This document shows, piece after piece, positions 1-10,046 of a DNA stretch of 64,000 bases. The stretch is from the NCBI GenBank assembly GCA_963779645.1, contig CAVZYX010000015.1, positions 496,001 to 560,000 of the forward strand. Direction: 5' to 3'. Position numbers and translations under genes: made by a program. Under the pieces are notes generated by a model that saw nothing but the letters and a program-made list of their open reading frames with translations, ran no database searches and was not told the origin of the DNA. This stretch comes from CALMBW01 sp963779645. Lineage in GTDB: Bacteria; Actinomycetota; CADDZG01; WHSQ01. Within the stretch, counting starts at the first letter, position 1. Every line of letters begins with the position of its first letter.

Positions 1-1155
1 GGCACCTACTTCAAACTGCGCGTACTCGACGACGAGCAGGCCCCCGTCTGCACCTACGACGGCAAGCGAGTCATCAACCTCGCCTCCAACAACTATCTCG
101 GCCTCTGCAACCACCCCAAGCTGCGCAGAAGCCGCCATCGCCGCCACACAAAAGTTCGGCGTCGGCTCCGGCGCCGTCCGCACCATCGCCGGCACCATGC
201 GCATCCACATGGAGCTCGAAGAAAAGATCGCCGCGCTTCAAGAACGTCGAAGCCTGCGTCGTCTTCCAGTCCGGCTTCGCCGCCAACGCCGGCACCGTCT
301 CCAGCATCCTCGGCAAAGAAGACTTCATCCTCTCCGACGAGCTGAACCACGCCAGCATCATCGACGGCGCCCGCCTCTCCGCGCCAAGATCAAGGTCTTC
401 CGCCACAAGGACGTCGCCCACGCCGAAGAGCTCCTGCAGCGAAATCCAGAACGAGCCCGGCCGCAAGCTCCTCATCACCGACGGCGTCTTCTCCATGGAC
501 GGCGACATCGGCCCCGTCGACAAACTCGCCGACCTCGCCGAAAAATACGGCGCCATCATGATGGTCGACGACGCCCACGCCTCCGGCGTCCTCGGCCGCA
601 ACGGCCGCGGCTCCGTCGATCACTTTCACATGCACGGACAAGCGTCGACGTGCAGGTCGGCACGCTCTCCAAAGCCATCGGCGCGCTCGGCGGCTACGTC
701 TGCGGCACGCCGCGACCTCATCGACTACCTCTACCACCGCGCCCGGCCGTTCCTCTTCTCCACCTCGCATCCGCCCTCGGTCGCCGCCACCTGCATCGCC
801 GCCTTCGACATCCTCGAGAGCGAGCCCGAGCGCATCGAGCGCCTCTGGGACAACACCACGCTACTTCAAGCAGCAGCTCGCAGACGCCGGCTTCGACATC
901 GGCGGCAACACCACCCCCGCAAGCGAAACCCCCATCACCCCCATCATCATCGGCGACGGCCGCCGCACCATGGACTTCTCCCGCGCGCTCTTCGACGCCG
1001 GCGTCATGGCCACCGGCATCGCCTTCCCCACCGTCCCCGAAGGCAAGGCCCGCATCCGCACCATCATGACCAGCGAACACACCCGCGCCCAGATCGATCA
1101 GGCTCTCGAAGTCTTCACCACTGTAGCAAAAAAGATGGGAATCCTTCAATCCTGA
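1..1155 (+). CDS. kbl: Glycine C-acetyltransferase (2-amino-3-ketobutyrate CoA ligase) like, 5' partial, frameshifted
   Basis: PLP-dependent alpha-oxoamine synthase, the family of Kbl, BioF and serine palmitoyltransferase. It would join glycine and acetyl-CoA, or run threonine breakdown in reverse. The visible protein starts GTYFKLRVLDDEQ and continues through LASNNYLGL, SGFAANAG, VDDAHASGVLGRNGRG and the PLP-lysine region TLSKAIGALGG, ending at the TGA at 1153. Roughly 20 N-terminal residues lie outside the window. The frame is broken about eight times: extra bases near 127, 236, 438, 638, 643, 711 and 858, and a lost base near 380. Removing them restores one continuous kbl-like protein, so sequence error is more likely than decay. 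Kbl rather than BioF is preferred from the N-terminal GTYFKLR block; acyl-CoA specificity cannot be settled from sequence. Confidence 0.8.
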
Positions 1156-1216
1156 GCTCAGGACGAAATTTCTTCGGCGCTCAGCCCCGGCGAAGATCGG
1201 CGACCACGCGACTTCT

Positions 1217-2214
1217 TTAGTGAGTGGTCTGGATCGTCGGCGCGGAGGGCTGGTTCGCAACCACATCCGGGGGAAGACGATTCTTCTGAAAATGCTTGAT
1301 GACGTCCGGGGCAAACTCAATCAGAAGACCGCCGAAGGCACCCTCCGCAGTCACCAGGAACCCCTGCTCGATCGTCAACCCGAATCCCGGATAGATCCTT
1401 CGGGTAGTAGAGATTCGAGATACCGCCCGCCGCCATGTTGCCCAATAGATTCGAGAAGTTCGGCTGCCATTTTCCGTTATCGCCCTTACAGCGAATCGTT
1501 GTGCTCAATGCATATAGGAACCGCTTCCCGACCGGTCCGCTTCCCATCCGGAAGTAGCGTGCGTCCTGATGCAGCAGCACGGGAAAAACTCCGTTGCCAA
1601 GAATGGTGCCGTTGAATTGGTCGGTGTAGGCCGCACCGAAACGCTTCCCATAGGCGCCCCAACCCTGCTGATAACCCTCTTTCATATATTGCACCGGGTT
1701 TGTACCGGGAATCGGATCGGTGCTGGAGTGCGAGTTCTGCGCCTGTCCGATCGCCGACGTAAACAGCGCCAGCCCGAACTGGTATGGATCGACCGCGCTC
1801 CGGAACGATGCCCGCATCTTCTGTCCCGGAGTCAAAGGGAGGTTGTTGCCATCAAGCACAGCGTTGAAGTTCGGCACGACAACACCGATTCGCTGATGAA
1901 GCTCCTTCTGAAGCTCAGCTTCCGAAGCGCTCTTCTTCTCCCCATCCGTCATTGGCTTTTTCGTCGTATCCGCCTGCCAGGAGAAGTCGGCTGCGCTAAA
2001 GGGGTCTGAGTCTGCGCGGTCTGCTCCTCATCCAGAACGGAAGAACTGTATTGGTCCGCATCTTTGCGATCTCCACCGGCGCTTGCGGCACAGGCGCATC
2101 AGGCAGAGTCGCCTGAATCGGAACCATACTCTGCGACAACAGCCCGGGAGCGGCGATGACTAGGAATGTCACATTGAGGACGAAAAGCAGAAGACGGCGG
2201 GAAAAAACGATCAC
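1217..2214 (-). CDS. Conserved secreted protein of unknown function, frameshifted
   Basis: Not a family I can name. A possible GTG start at 2214 gives an N-terminal signal sequence (SRRLLLFVLNVTFLVIAAPG), then a Pro/Gln-rich linker. The body contains PNFNAVLDGNNLPLTPGQK, then FGAAYTDQFNGTILGNGVFP and HQDARYFRMGSGPVGKR. The C-terminal part, EQGFLVTAEGAFGGLLIEF, is reached only after a frame change near 1400. Two more shifts lie near 2045 and 1992. The corrected protein is about 330 residues and ends at a TAA at 1217-1219. It resembles conserved exported proteins of Acidobacteriota with glycine-rich, possibly membrane-associated segments. No catalytic motif is visible. Confidence 0.55.
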
Positions 2215-2531
2215 TTTTAAGAGTTTACCTGACGGATATCGCGGTAATCCGCGCGGCCAAACATTGGCGGCGACACTTTCTGTACAAAATTCATTCGCAT
2301 CCTCTCGCGATCGCCAGGTCCAAACTGCTAGCGGAAAGACCTCAGAACAAGAAGCAAAGCCGGCGCTCACTCCTGCTCTCAACTACTTAGGGACTCACGT
2401 CAGGAATATAGACGCGCTGTAAATCATCTCGCCTACAGGCAATGAGAGAATTACGCGCCGCACGGTAATAATGTTTAGCCTGCTCCAATCAGGCAACTTG
2501 AAACCCGCTGAAGTCCCCCGATGCCACAAAC
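2215..2531. other. Intergenic stretch without a recognisable gene
   Basis: No supported gene. A weak hairpin (GCCTG, 7-base loop, CAGGC, about 2475-2491) lies downstream of the minus-strand hydrolase gene, without a convincing T-run. It could be a poor terminator. Nothing else stands out. Confidence 0.4.
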
Positions 2532-3316
2532 TCACCTCAAATTCTTATCAAAAAACTTCACCGCCATCTCCGACACCGTCCCATGCACCTTATCGGCGGT
2601 GCAGATCTATGTAGAATCTGTCCCTCTCGAATCCGGAGTCCGCCTGTCACGACCGCGCAATGGCAAACACAGTCCGCGGACGATAGTCGACGGATCGACT
2701 CCGCGCTGCTTGCTTTCATCTGCGGATCTCCCATGCCCTTCATCTCCAGCCGCGCCGATCCGCGCCTCATCGACATGCGGCCCGAACATCGGATCCAGCA
2801 ACAGCGCATCCAGCGCATCACTGATATCGGTCGCCCGCTCCCACCACAACACAAACCCCTCTGCCGTATAAGGCTCCAGCGCGTTATTCCCCGGATGATT
2901 CACCCCCACCGCGATGAACCCGTGACGCGCCAACACAGAACCTAGCCACGCCAACTGCATCGCCGACCCACCCGTGCCATGCGACAGCATCACCACCGGA
3001 AACTTCGCCTGCGAATTCGCAATCGGCGCATTCAGCGCCGCTCCACCCGCCAGAAACAGCGGCCCATCCGGCGGTCCAATTACTGTGCGGGTCCTCGAGA
3101 AAACGTCCCATCGGCATTCGCCGGATACCAGATCGTCGTCACCAGCGCTTCGGTCTTCGCGCCGCGCCAGTTCCGCGCATGCCCCGGCTTGAACACCCGC
3201 GAACTCTCTCCCACCTCATACGTAGAAGACGCGCTGGTCGCAGCCAGACCATCCCGCATGTTCAATATCAGAATTAATCCAGAAAATAGCGTCGCCGCCC
3301 AGCGCAAAGTTCTCAT
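2532..3316 (-). CDS. Alpha/beta hydrolase (dienelactone hydrolase/PAF-acetylhydrolase-like), frameshifted and shortened
   Basis: The start MRTLRWAATLFSGLILILN is a signal peptide, so the enzyme is probably exported. After a shift near 3090 the fold continues with GPPDGPLFLAGG, FPVVMLSHGTGGSAMQLAWL (strand plus oxyanion region) and the conserved GVNHPGNNALEPYT segment. The nucleophile elbow expected after ARIGAAG is not readable in any frame. The stretch that should hold the acid/His region (near VFAIA, about 2660-2700) is scrambled and too short. The C-terminus VHGTVSEMAVKFFDKNLR is recognisable. The family is usually 310-340 residues, but only about 260 codons fit here. Frameshifts plus missing length make a real pseudogene more plausible here than for the neighbours. 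Confidence 0.55.
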
Positions 3317-3523
3317 GCGCCACTATACGAAATAGGGCTTCCAGACGTTCAAACTTTTCCCTCCGCAATAGATCCCCAAAACGAACCGTTGCAAGCATCC
3401 TCAAGGCATGCGGCACGATCACACTCCCCATCTCAGCTTCTGCGGCGGTGGCCGCTTCCACTTCACCGATCCCGCGGGAAACGAATAGCCATCATCCAAC
3501 GCGAATCATCGCAGCTTTGACAA

Positions 3524-4833
3524 CTAAGCCTTGAAGACGACGCGTCCTTCGCTGATCGTATAAGCCAGACTCGACCGAGCATGGGCGCGCCGTCAAAGGG
3601 AGTATTCCGCGATTTCGACATCGACTCTTCGCCGCCTCAAAGCTCCACTCTGCCGCCGGGTCGAACACCACCACATCCGCAAAGCTATCCCACCCTCAGG
3701 GTCCCGCGCCCATCAAGCGAAACAATCCCCGCCGGCTGCGCACTCATCAACTCCATCACCCGCGAGATCGTCATCCCGTGCCCTTATGCAGCACACGCAA
3801 CGCCAGCCCCAGCGCAGTCTCCAACCCCGTAATCCCATTCGGAGCTCGCTCAAACTCTTGCTCTTTCTCAAACAGCGCATGCGGAGCATGGTCCGTCGCA
3901 ATACAATCCACCGTCCCATCCATCAATCCGGCGATCATCGCCAACCGATCAGCATCATTCCGCAGCGGAGGATTCATCTTCGCATTCGTGTCATAATCGC
4001 CCATCGCCTCATCGGTCAACGTGAAATGATGCGGCGCCACCTCGCATGTCACATGCAGCCCTGCCGCCTTCGCCGCGCGTATCAAGGCCATCGCCTTCGC
4101 CGTCGACACATGCTGCACATGCAGATGCGGCCTCAACCCACTTGCTGCTCGATATCCCGCAGCAGCCGGATATCCCGCTCCACAATCGTCGCCTCCGCCT
4201 CTACCGTCATCCCACGCAACCCCAGCCGAAAGGCCACCGGCCCGGCGTTCATGCTGCAACCACCCGTCAGTCGCGTATCCTCCGCATGCTGCGACACCGG
4301 CACGCCAATCCCCGCCGCAGCCAACAGCGCCTCCCGCATCACGCGATCATGCAGCACCGGTTTGCCGTCATCGGTAAACCCCACCGCACCAGCCTCACGC
4401 AGCTCATGAAAATCCGTGATCTCCTCACCCATGCTGCCAAATGTACCGCCGGCATCGCAAATAGCTTCACACAAGCGCCACGCGCCGCATCAAGCATCCA
4501 ATCCAGCTTCTCAACTGAATCGTTCACCGGCACCGTATTCGGCATCGCCACGACACTCGTAAACCCACCAGCTGCCGCAGCAGCCGTTCCCGTCGTGATC
4601 GACTCTTTATACGTCTGTCCCGGCTCCCGCAGATGCACATGAACATCCACCAGCCCCGGAGCCACAATCATCCCCTCCGCATCGATCCTCTCCGCTGACT
4701 TTCGCTTCGCCCGCAAGCCGCCCGGAATCTCCACCGCAACCACCCGCCCATCCCGCAACAGCAAGTCGCGCTCTGCATCCAACCCACTGGCCGGATCGAC
4801 CAGCCGCCCGTTCAAAATCAATACGTCACTCAT
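3524..4833 (-). CDS. pyrC: Dihydroorotase, frameshifted
   Basis: Closes carbamoyl-aspartate to dihydroorotate in de novo pyrimidine synthesis, in the cytosol. It is a class-I-type amidohydrolase. The metal-binding DVHVHLREPG follows an N-terminal VLILNGRLVDP sheet; later come GFTDDGKPV, SQHAEDTRLTGG, CEVAPHHFTLTDEA, MNPPLRNDADR and CIATDHAPHA. The corrected C-terminus TISEGRVVFKA ends at a TAG at 3524-3526. Shifts occur near 4445, 4135, 3780, 3690 and 3560. The ATG at 4833 is immediately downstream of pyrB, and the frame-corrected pyrB stop would overlap it as ATGA. An essential-type gene with five shifts inside an otherwise well-kept operon argues for sequence error. Confidence 0.88.
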
Positions 4834-4845
4834 ACAGTTACACTC

Positions 4846-5858
4846 TCAAATCCGCCTGCACCCAGCGCCCTGCACCAGCAACGCAGTCCTGACCGGCAAC
4901 CCATGCCGCACCTGGTCCTCAATCGCCGAGTTCGGCCCATCCGCCACCTCACCCGAATCTCCGATCCCTCGAATCATCGGCCCCGGATGCATCACCACAG
5001 CCTGCGGCGCGCAAGCCATCAATCGCTCCTCATCCAGCTGATACCGCGCAATATAATCCGCGAGGTCAAGCTCAAGTCCCGCCAGCCGTTCCCGCTGGAT
5101 CCGCAGCATCATCACCACGCCTTTGCCGTTAGAACCTGCGCGCTTCAGAGCCTTATCGAAATCCCGCTCAATCTCAACGCCCCCGGCAGACGCACCCCAA
5201 CCCCAAAGCATCCTCCGGCAGCAATTCCTTCGGTCCGCACAGCACCACTTTCGCCCCCAGCCTCGGCAACAACATCGCATTCGACCGTGCCACCCGGCTA
5301 TGCAGAATATCCCCCGTAATCACCACCGTCACACCCGTCAAGCGTCTCTGCATCAATTCGCCCGGCATCCAGGCCCGGCACTCGCGCCAGGATCGTTCTC
5401 AAATCCAGCAACGCCTGCGAAGGATGCTCATGCATCCCATCTCCCGCATTCAACACCGGCAATCCAGTCGCCCGCGCCAGCAGATACGGAGCCCCCGAGT
5501 TCGCATGCCGCAGAATAATGCACTCCGCGCCCAGTGCCCGCAGCGTCAGCCCTGTATCCTTCAGGCTCTCGCCCTTCTCAATCGAAGAAGACTTATCGCT
5601 CACCAGCGTAGTAATCGCACCCAGCGACTTCGCCGCCAGCTCAAACGAAGTTCTCGTCCGCGTACTCGATTCATAGAAGAGCAGTGCAATCCTACGTCCC
5701 GCCAATATCCGCGACCGCTCGGCGATCGCCATCCGTTCAATCCGGTCCGTCGCCGCAAGGATCGCCGCAACATCCACCACCGTCAGATCGGCCACAGTCA
5801 GCAACGACCCTGCAGCGTACTCTGAACTCTTCGCCGCACCATGCATGGATGGCTTCAT
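4846..5858 (-). CDS. pyrB: Aspartate carbamoyltransferase catalytic subunit, frameshifted
   Basis: Condenses carbamoyl phosphate with aspartate. The carbamoyl-phosphate loop STRTRTSFELAAKSLG, then HPSQALLDL, the VVITGDILHSRVARS segment, and MHPGPMIRG near the end are all present. Shifts near 5340 and 5195 break the middle. The sequence ends VQGAGCRRI in the native frame. One extra base near 4860 would instead end it at a TGA overlapping the pyrC ATG by four bases, which I think is the true end. ATG 5858 is chosen over the TTG at 5867, which lies three bases after the pyrR stop. No PyrI partner is seen. The gene sits between pyrR and pyrC on the minus strand. Confidence 0.9.
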
Positions 5859-5870
5859 CGAGACCAATCG

Positions 5871-6476
5871 TCAGTCCACCAGCTCAACCAGCAGCACCTG
5901 CTCCTGCCCATCGACCTCGTTCAACTTCACCTCGATAATCTCGCGTTTCGATGTAGGAATCGTCCGCCCCACATACGTCGCCTCGATCGGCAGCTCACGA
6001 TGTCCCCGGTCGATCAGCACCAGCAGCCGCACACTCTTCGGCCGGCCCTGATCGAACAGCGCATCCAGCGCCGCCCGGATCGTCCGTCCCGTATACAGCA
6101 CATCATCCATCAGAATGATGTCTCGCCCGGTCACATCGAACCCGATCGCTCCCGGCGCCACCTTCGGCCGCGGCCCATCCGTCGAAAGATCGTCCCGATA
6201 GAAACTGATATCCAGCACCCCTGTGTCCACCGGATGCTTCTCAATCTTTTCGATCAGCACGGCCAGCCGCTGCGCCAGCGGAACGCCCCTGCGCTTGATC
6301 CCGACCAGTCCCACATTCTTGCTGCCGTCATGTTTTTCCACGATCTCATGCGCCAGCCGAACCAGCGTGCGCTCGATCTCCGAGGCCGACATCAGCCTGC
6401 CCTTTTCCCGAAACTTCGGCTTCCGCGTTTCAGATATCTCACTCATACGATTGCGCTTGATGATATCAGCATCCAC
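5871..6476 (-). CDS. pyrR: PyrR bifunctional pyrimidine operon regulator / uracil phosphoribosyltransferase
   Basis: In known members PyrR binds UMP and pyr mRNA to attenuate transcription, and also makes UMP from uracil and PRPP. The frame is intact, about 190-200 residues. The PRPP motif ILMDDVLYTGRTIRAALDAL, the hood segment GIKRRGVPLA and the C-terminal LPIEATYVGRTIPTSKRE are all present. Two starts are possible, ATG 6476 or ATG 6446 (MSEISETRK); neither has a strong ribosome-binding site. It is first in the pyrR-pyrB-pyrC operon. Only about 50 bases separate it from the upstream gene on the same strand, so a classic attenuator leader before pyrR does not fit; any RNA control would have to act elsewhere in the transcript. 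Confidence 0.93.
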   Translation of the reverse strand: MDADIIKRNRMSEISETRKPKFREKGRLMSASEIERTLVRLAHEIVEKHDGSKNVGLVGIKRRGVPLAQRLAVLIEKIEKHPVDTGVLDISFYRDDLSTDGPRPKVAPGAIGFDVTGRDIILMDDVLYTGRTIRAALDALFDQGRPKSVRLLVLIDRGHRELPIEATYVGRTIPTSKREIIEVKLNEVDGQEQVLLVELVD

Positions 6477-6529
6477 TCACCCGAAAGAACCGCCGCCACC
6501 CAGCCAACCAGTCTCCGCCGAGTACACCC

Positions 6530-9500
6530 CTAAGGTTCCAGCACAACCTCACACACATTCGCATGACAGTTCAGAAATCCAGTCTTGACAAGTTGCGCCT
6601 GCGAACCCACCGGCCAGAACCCCGTGACCGCCACCGTCTTCACTCGCTCCTCCCCGCCCTCCAGAGTCTTCGACCCCAAGGCTTCAGCCCGCACCACCTT
6701 GCCCTGGCTCAGCAGCAGACGATATTCCCCTGTTCCAGACATCCCCTTCGCCGCCCCCAGCGGAATCGTACGAAGTTCCTGAAGAGTATTCGGGTCATGC
6801 GTTGACGGTTTCACCCCAGCCTTCCGCAGCGCCTCCGCCCGCTTCTCCAATTCAACCTTCTTCTCTCCGGGGGCCTTCTTCACTCCCATAGCGTCATAGT
6901 CCGCAATCGTGGCGCCCGCAAGCTCATAGGCCGTCAAAGCCGCACTTTTATCGCCCTTCTTCTCAAGCAATTCTGCTAGATGCTTGCCCTCCTCCGCGTT
7001 TTGATTATTCCTCCACGCAGCCTTTAGGTAGCTCTCAGCCTCCGGCAACCGCCCCTCGCGATAGAGAATCCACCCCATCGTGTCCCACGTCGCCGCAAAC
7101 AACTGCGACTTGGCCGCCAGCATCTGCGGGTTTTCATCGAGCGTCCATGTCTTGCTCTCATCTTCCATCTTCTCCAGCGCAGTCCGCGTCGCCGTCTCCG
7201 CTGCCGACAGATCAAACCCCGCATCCGCCAACTCATAAGCGCTGTTATTCATCATCAGAGGATCTTCCGTACTCTGCATCAAGCCGAGCAACGTAGCGCG
7301 GCCCTGCTCTTTCATCCCCGCCATCATCTGCGCCTTCCCTAACGCGATCTGAAGATTCGCATCTTTCTTCTTATCCTCCGGAAGCTTCGCCATCGCAGCC
7401 TCCGCCACCGAAACAGCCTCCGTAGCACTCTTATCCTCGAGAAGCATGCCCACCAACGCCACCGTCGGAGCGGGATTATCTTCCTGCGCAGCACTCCAGC
7501 TCCGCAAAGTCTCTATCGCATCCTTACGTCGGCCCATGCTAAGTTGCACCTGCCCCAACATCCCATACGCCGCATACTGCTCCGGATGAGACTTCAACTC
7601 CTTCTGATAGTCCTCGATCGCCTTCGACATATCTCCTTGCGAGAAAGCAAGGAATCCATAAGCCGTCCAGAGCCAGATCTGCCGTTCATTCAAGTTCTTC
7701 GCACTATCCAGCTTGATCCGCGCCGTATCGAAGTCGCGTTGCTGCACTGCCGTCCAGGCGTCTGCAACCAACTTCTGCGCCTCCGCATTGTTAATGCGGT
7801 TCTCGGTCGGCGCATTCTCAGCGGTACCTTCTTTCGCACCATTCTTCGTCGGCTTCGTCAGTTTCACCGATAGATCGCTTCCCAAATTCGTAGCATCGGT
7901 CCACTTTTTATAACTCTTCCAATCACTCACCGGAACCTTGTCCTGCAAAACCTCGATCCGGCGCTCCGCATACAACGTCCCGTTGTCAAACCGGTACGTC
8001 TCGTCATAGGTCGCGAATGCGGATCTCTCATGAACCGCTATCGGCAACTCCACACCCCAACCCTCCGGAAGCTTCAGCGATGTCGTAGAGGTCTCCGTCT
8101 TCGGCACCCCTAACAAAATTGCCCGAATCGGCGGAGCCTTCTCATCCGCTTTCGGAAGCTGAACTGCCGTAAATTGTGGATAGATCTTGTATTCGCCATT
8201 AGACCAATCGTCAGACCTCTCTCGCTTGTAGTCATAGCTGATCTTCAAAGGCTCAGTCGTGTCGTCTGGCCGGCTCACCTCAGCGTGGCTCGTTGTGCCC
8301 GAAAATCCGAGGTTGTTCGAGAGCTGCTGTACTACCTGGTCGTACTGCGCGGCTGAAAGTTGCCTGAGCACGCTGCGAAGAATCACCTCATCATCGCCGC
8401 GAAACGTTATCGTCAATCGGGAGTTCGACGTCCCCTCCTTATCCAGCGAGCCCTCCGCATGCATCGCCTGATACGAAGCAAAAGGAGGCTTCGCTGGTGT
8501 CCGTTCCACCAGCGCTACTCCAGTACTCGGAATCACCAGCGCCTGCTTGTCCCGAATCGAATACATCAGCATCTTGTAGGGAGCAACCTCTGCCGTCGCA
8601 TCCAGCCATACATCTTTCCCATCAACAGGAACCATCGTGATCAGATGATTGAACGCCGCAGGCGAAGGCACCACCTCGTTGAACCGAATCCCCGCACCAA
8701 TCAACACCGCATCCGGATGCAATCCCAAAACTTCCAGCATCGAAGCCAGCAGCGTGTGTTTATCCTTGCAGTCGCCATACCTGTTCTGCATCACGTCCTC
8801 CGCGCGATGAGGCTGATACCTCCCCACGCCAAACGCGACACCGATGTAACGGATCTGCGTCGCCACATACCCATACACCGCGCGAACCTTCTCTTCCTCC
8901 GTCGTCTTCCCCGCCGTCAACTCCGCAACCTTCGCCTTGATCTCCTCATCCGGCACGGTCCGGTCCTTCTCCAGACCTCGATACCACGCACCCACATCCT
9001 CCCAGCTCTTGAAGTTCGTCCACGCAATCGTAGGCAGCTTGCCCTGCGTCGCGTCCAACTCCTGCTCCGGCGTCCACACCAGCTTCCCCTTGGCCTCTTT
9101 CGCCACATCAGCCTCTTTGCCCACGGTCGGCTTCAGCTGCGAGTTCTCCCACCGCAGAATCCTGTACCCGCCCGCAGCCGTCTCCGTCGGCTTCAACGTA
9201 GGGCTCCATACATTCACGAAAGCATCCTTCGGAACCCGAAGCTCCACCGATTGAGACAGGATCACCGCATCCTCATACAAGGTCTCCTGACCCCAGAAGT
9301 GACCCGGAGCCTCCGCCTTCGTCCGCGCCACCTTCGCCTGCCACTCCAGCGTGTCGCCGACGCTCAGGCTGCGAACGGGAAGCTGTTTCTGCTTTAGATC
9401 GCTGTAAAACGGCGCAGCCTGCGTCACCGGATCGGGCTGCTCCATCGCATCGTTCACCGGGGTCTCCACCACCGTGCCATCTGGGCGTCTCACTCTGGCG

Positions 9501-9832
9501 TAAATAATCTCGACGCTCTCAGAGCTGCTCGCAAAGGCGATGCCAATCACGCCAAACTGTTTCACCGCACCCTCGGTCAGCACTTGAACCGATGTCGTCA
9601 GCAATCGCCACCCCGTGCCATCGGCCTCAGTCTGATACACCCGGTCTAAATGTCGAATCACCGCAGGCTCGCCAGAATAATCAGGAGATGTACTCGTTCC
9701 CTTCGCACCGGATGCCGGCGTAGCGAGTGGCAGATTCTTGATAGAAATATGTTCTGGTGAAGTCGGACTTTGACCGAACGCGAAGGCGGAGAGAACCAGC
9801 AGAGGAGCGCAGCAAAACAAAGTGGCTTTCAT
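6530..9832 (-). CDS. Secreted DUF3857 / transglutaminase-like / TPR protein
   Basis: Intact, 1,100 residues from ATG 9832 (AGAGAG upstream; preferred over the upstream start at 9871). The signal peptide MKATLFCCAPLLVLSAFAFG is followed by a DUF3857 beta-sandwich (roughly 70-290). A transglutaminase-like core comes next (roughly 300-400), with the catalytic-type cysteine in RYGDCKDKHTLLASML, followed by FNHLITMVPVDG. A C-terminal array of tetratricopeptide helices (roughly 690-1000) includes YGMLGQVQLSMGRRKDAIE and TWDTMGWILYREGRLPEAE. Such proteins are common in Acidobacteriota and Bacteroidota and are thought to work in the periplasm or at the outer membrane; no substrate is known. The gene has no indel over 3.3 kb, unlike its neighbours. 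Confidence 0.85.
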   Translation of the reverse strand: MKATLFCCAPLLVLSAFAFGQSPTSPEHISIKNLPLATPASGAKGTSTSPDYSGEPAVIRHLDRVYQTEADGTGWRLLTTSVQVLTEGAVKQFGVIGIAFASSSESVEIIYARVRRPDGTVVETPVNDAMEQPDPVTQAAPFYSDLKQKQLPVRSLSVGDTLEWQAKVARTKAEAPGHFWGQETLYEDAVILSQSVELRVPKDAFVNVWSPTLKPTETAAGGYRILRWENSQLKPTVGKEADVAKEAKGKLVWTPEQELDATQGKLPTIAWTNFKSWEDVGAWYRGLEKDRTVPDEEIKAKVAELTAGKTTEEEKVRAVYGYVATQIRYIGVAFGVGRYQPHRAEDVMQNRYGDCKDKHTLLASMLEVLGLHPDAVLIGAGIRFNEVVPSPAAFNHLITMVPVDGKDVWLDATAEVAPYKMLMYSIRDKQALVIPSTGVALVERTPAKPPFASYQAMHAEGSLDKEGTSNSRLTITFRGDDEVILRSVLRQLSAAQYDQVVQQLSNNLGFSGTTSHAEVSRPDDTTEPLKISYDYKRERSDDWSNGEYKIYPQFTAVQLPKADEKAPPIRAILLGVPKTETSTTSLKLPEGWGVELPIAVHERSAFATYDETYRFDNGTLYAERRIEVLQDKVPVSDWKSYKKWTDATNLGSDLSVKLTKPTKNGAKEGTAENAPTENRINNAEAQKLVADAWTAVQQRDFDTARIKLDSAKNLNERQIWLWTAYGFLAFSQGDMSKAIEDYQKELKSHPEQYAAYGMLGQVQLSMGRRKDAIETLRSWSAAQEDNPAPTVALVGMLLEDKSATEAVSVAEAAMAKLPEDKKKDANLQIALGKAQMMAGMKEQGRATLLGLMQSTEDPLMMNNSAYELADAGFDLSAAETATRTALEKMEDESKTWTLDENPQMLAAKSQLFAATWDTMGWILYREGRLPEAESYLKAAWRNNQNAEEGKHLAELLEKKGDKSAALTAYELAGATIADYDAMGVKKAPGEKKVELEKRAEALRKAGVKPSTHDPNTLQELRTIPLGAAKGMSGTGEYRLLLSQGKVVRAEALGSKTLEGGEERVKTVAVTGFWPVGSQAQLVKTGFLNCHANVCEVVLEP

Positions 9833-10046
9833 AATCTCTCTGCTGTATATAGCAGAACCCAATACAACCAACTACGAAATTCATCGCGCCACCAGCGCAG
9901 AACCTCGTTGAAACGAAGGAATTACCACAAAGGTCGTAGGAATCTCGCGCGAATCGATCTAACCCGAGACACTCCGCCGCATCCGCACAAAATCCAGTCG
10001 GCGAGTTGGACAGCACCACATCGAATTCGACACCGCATCGTCCGCG

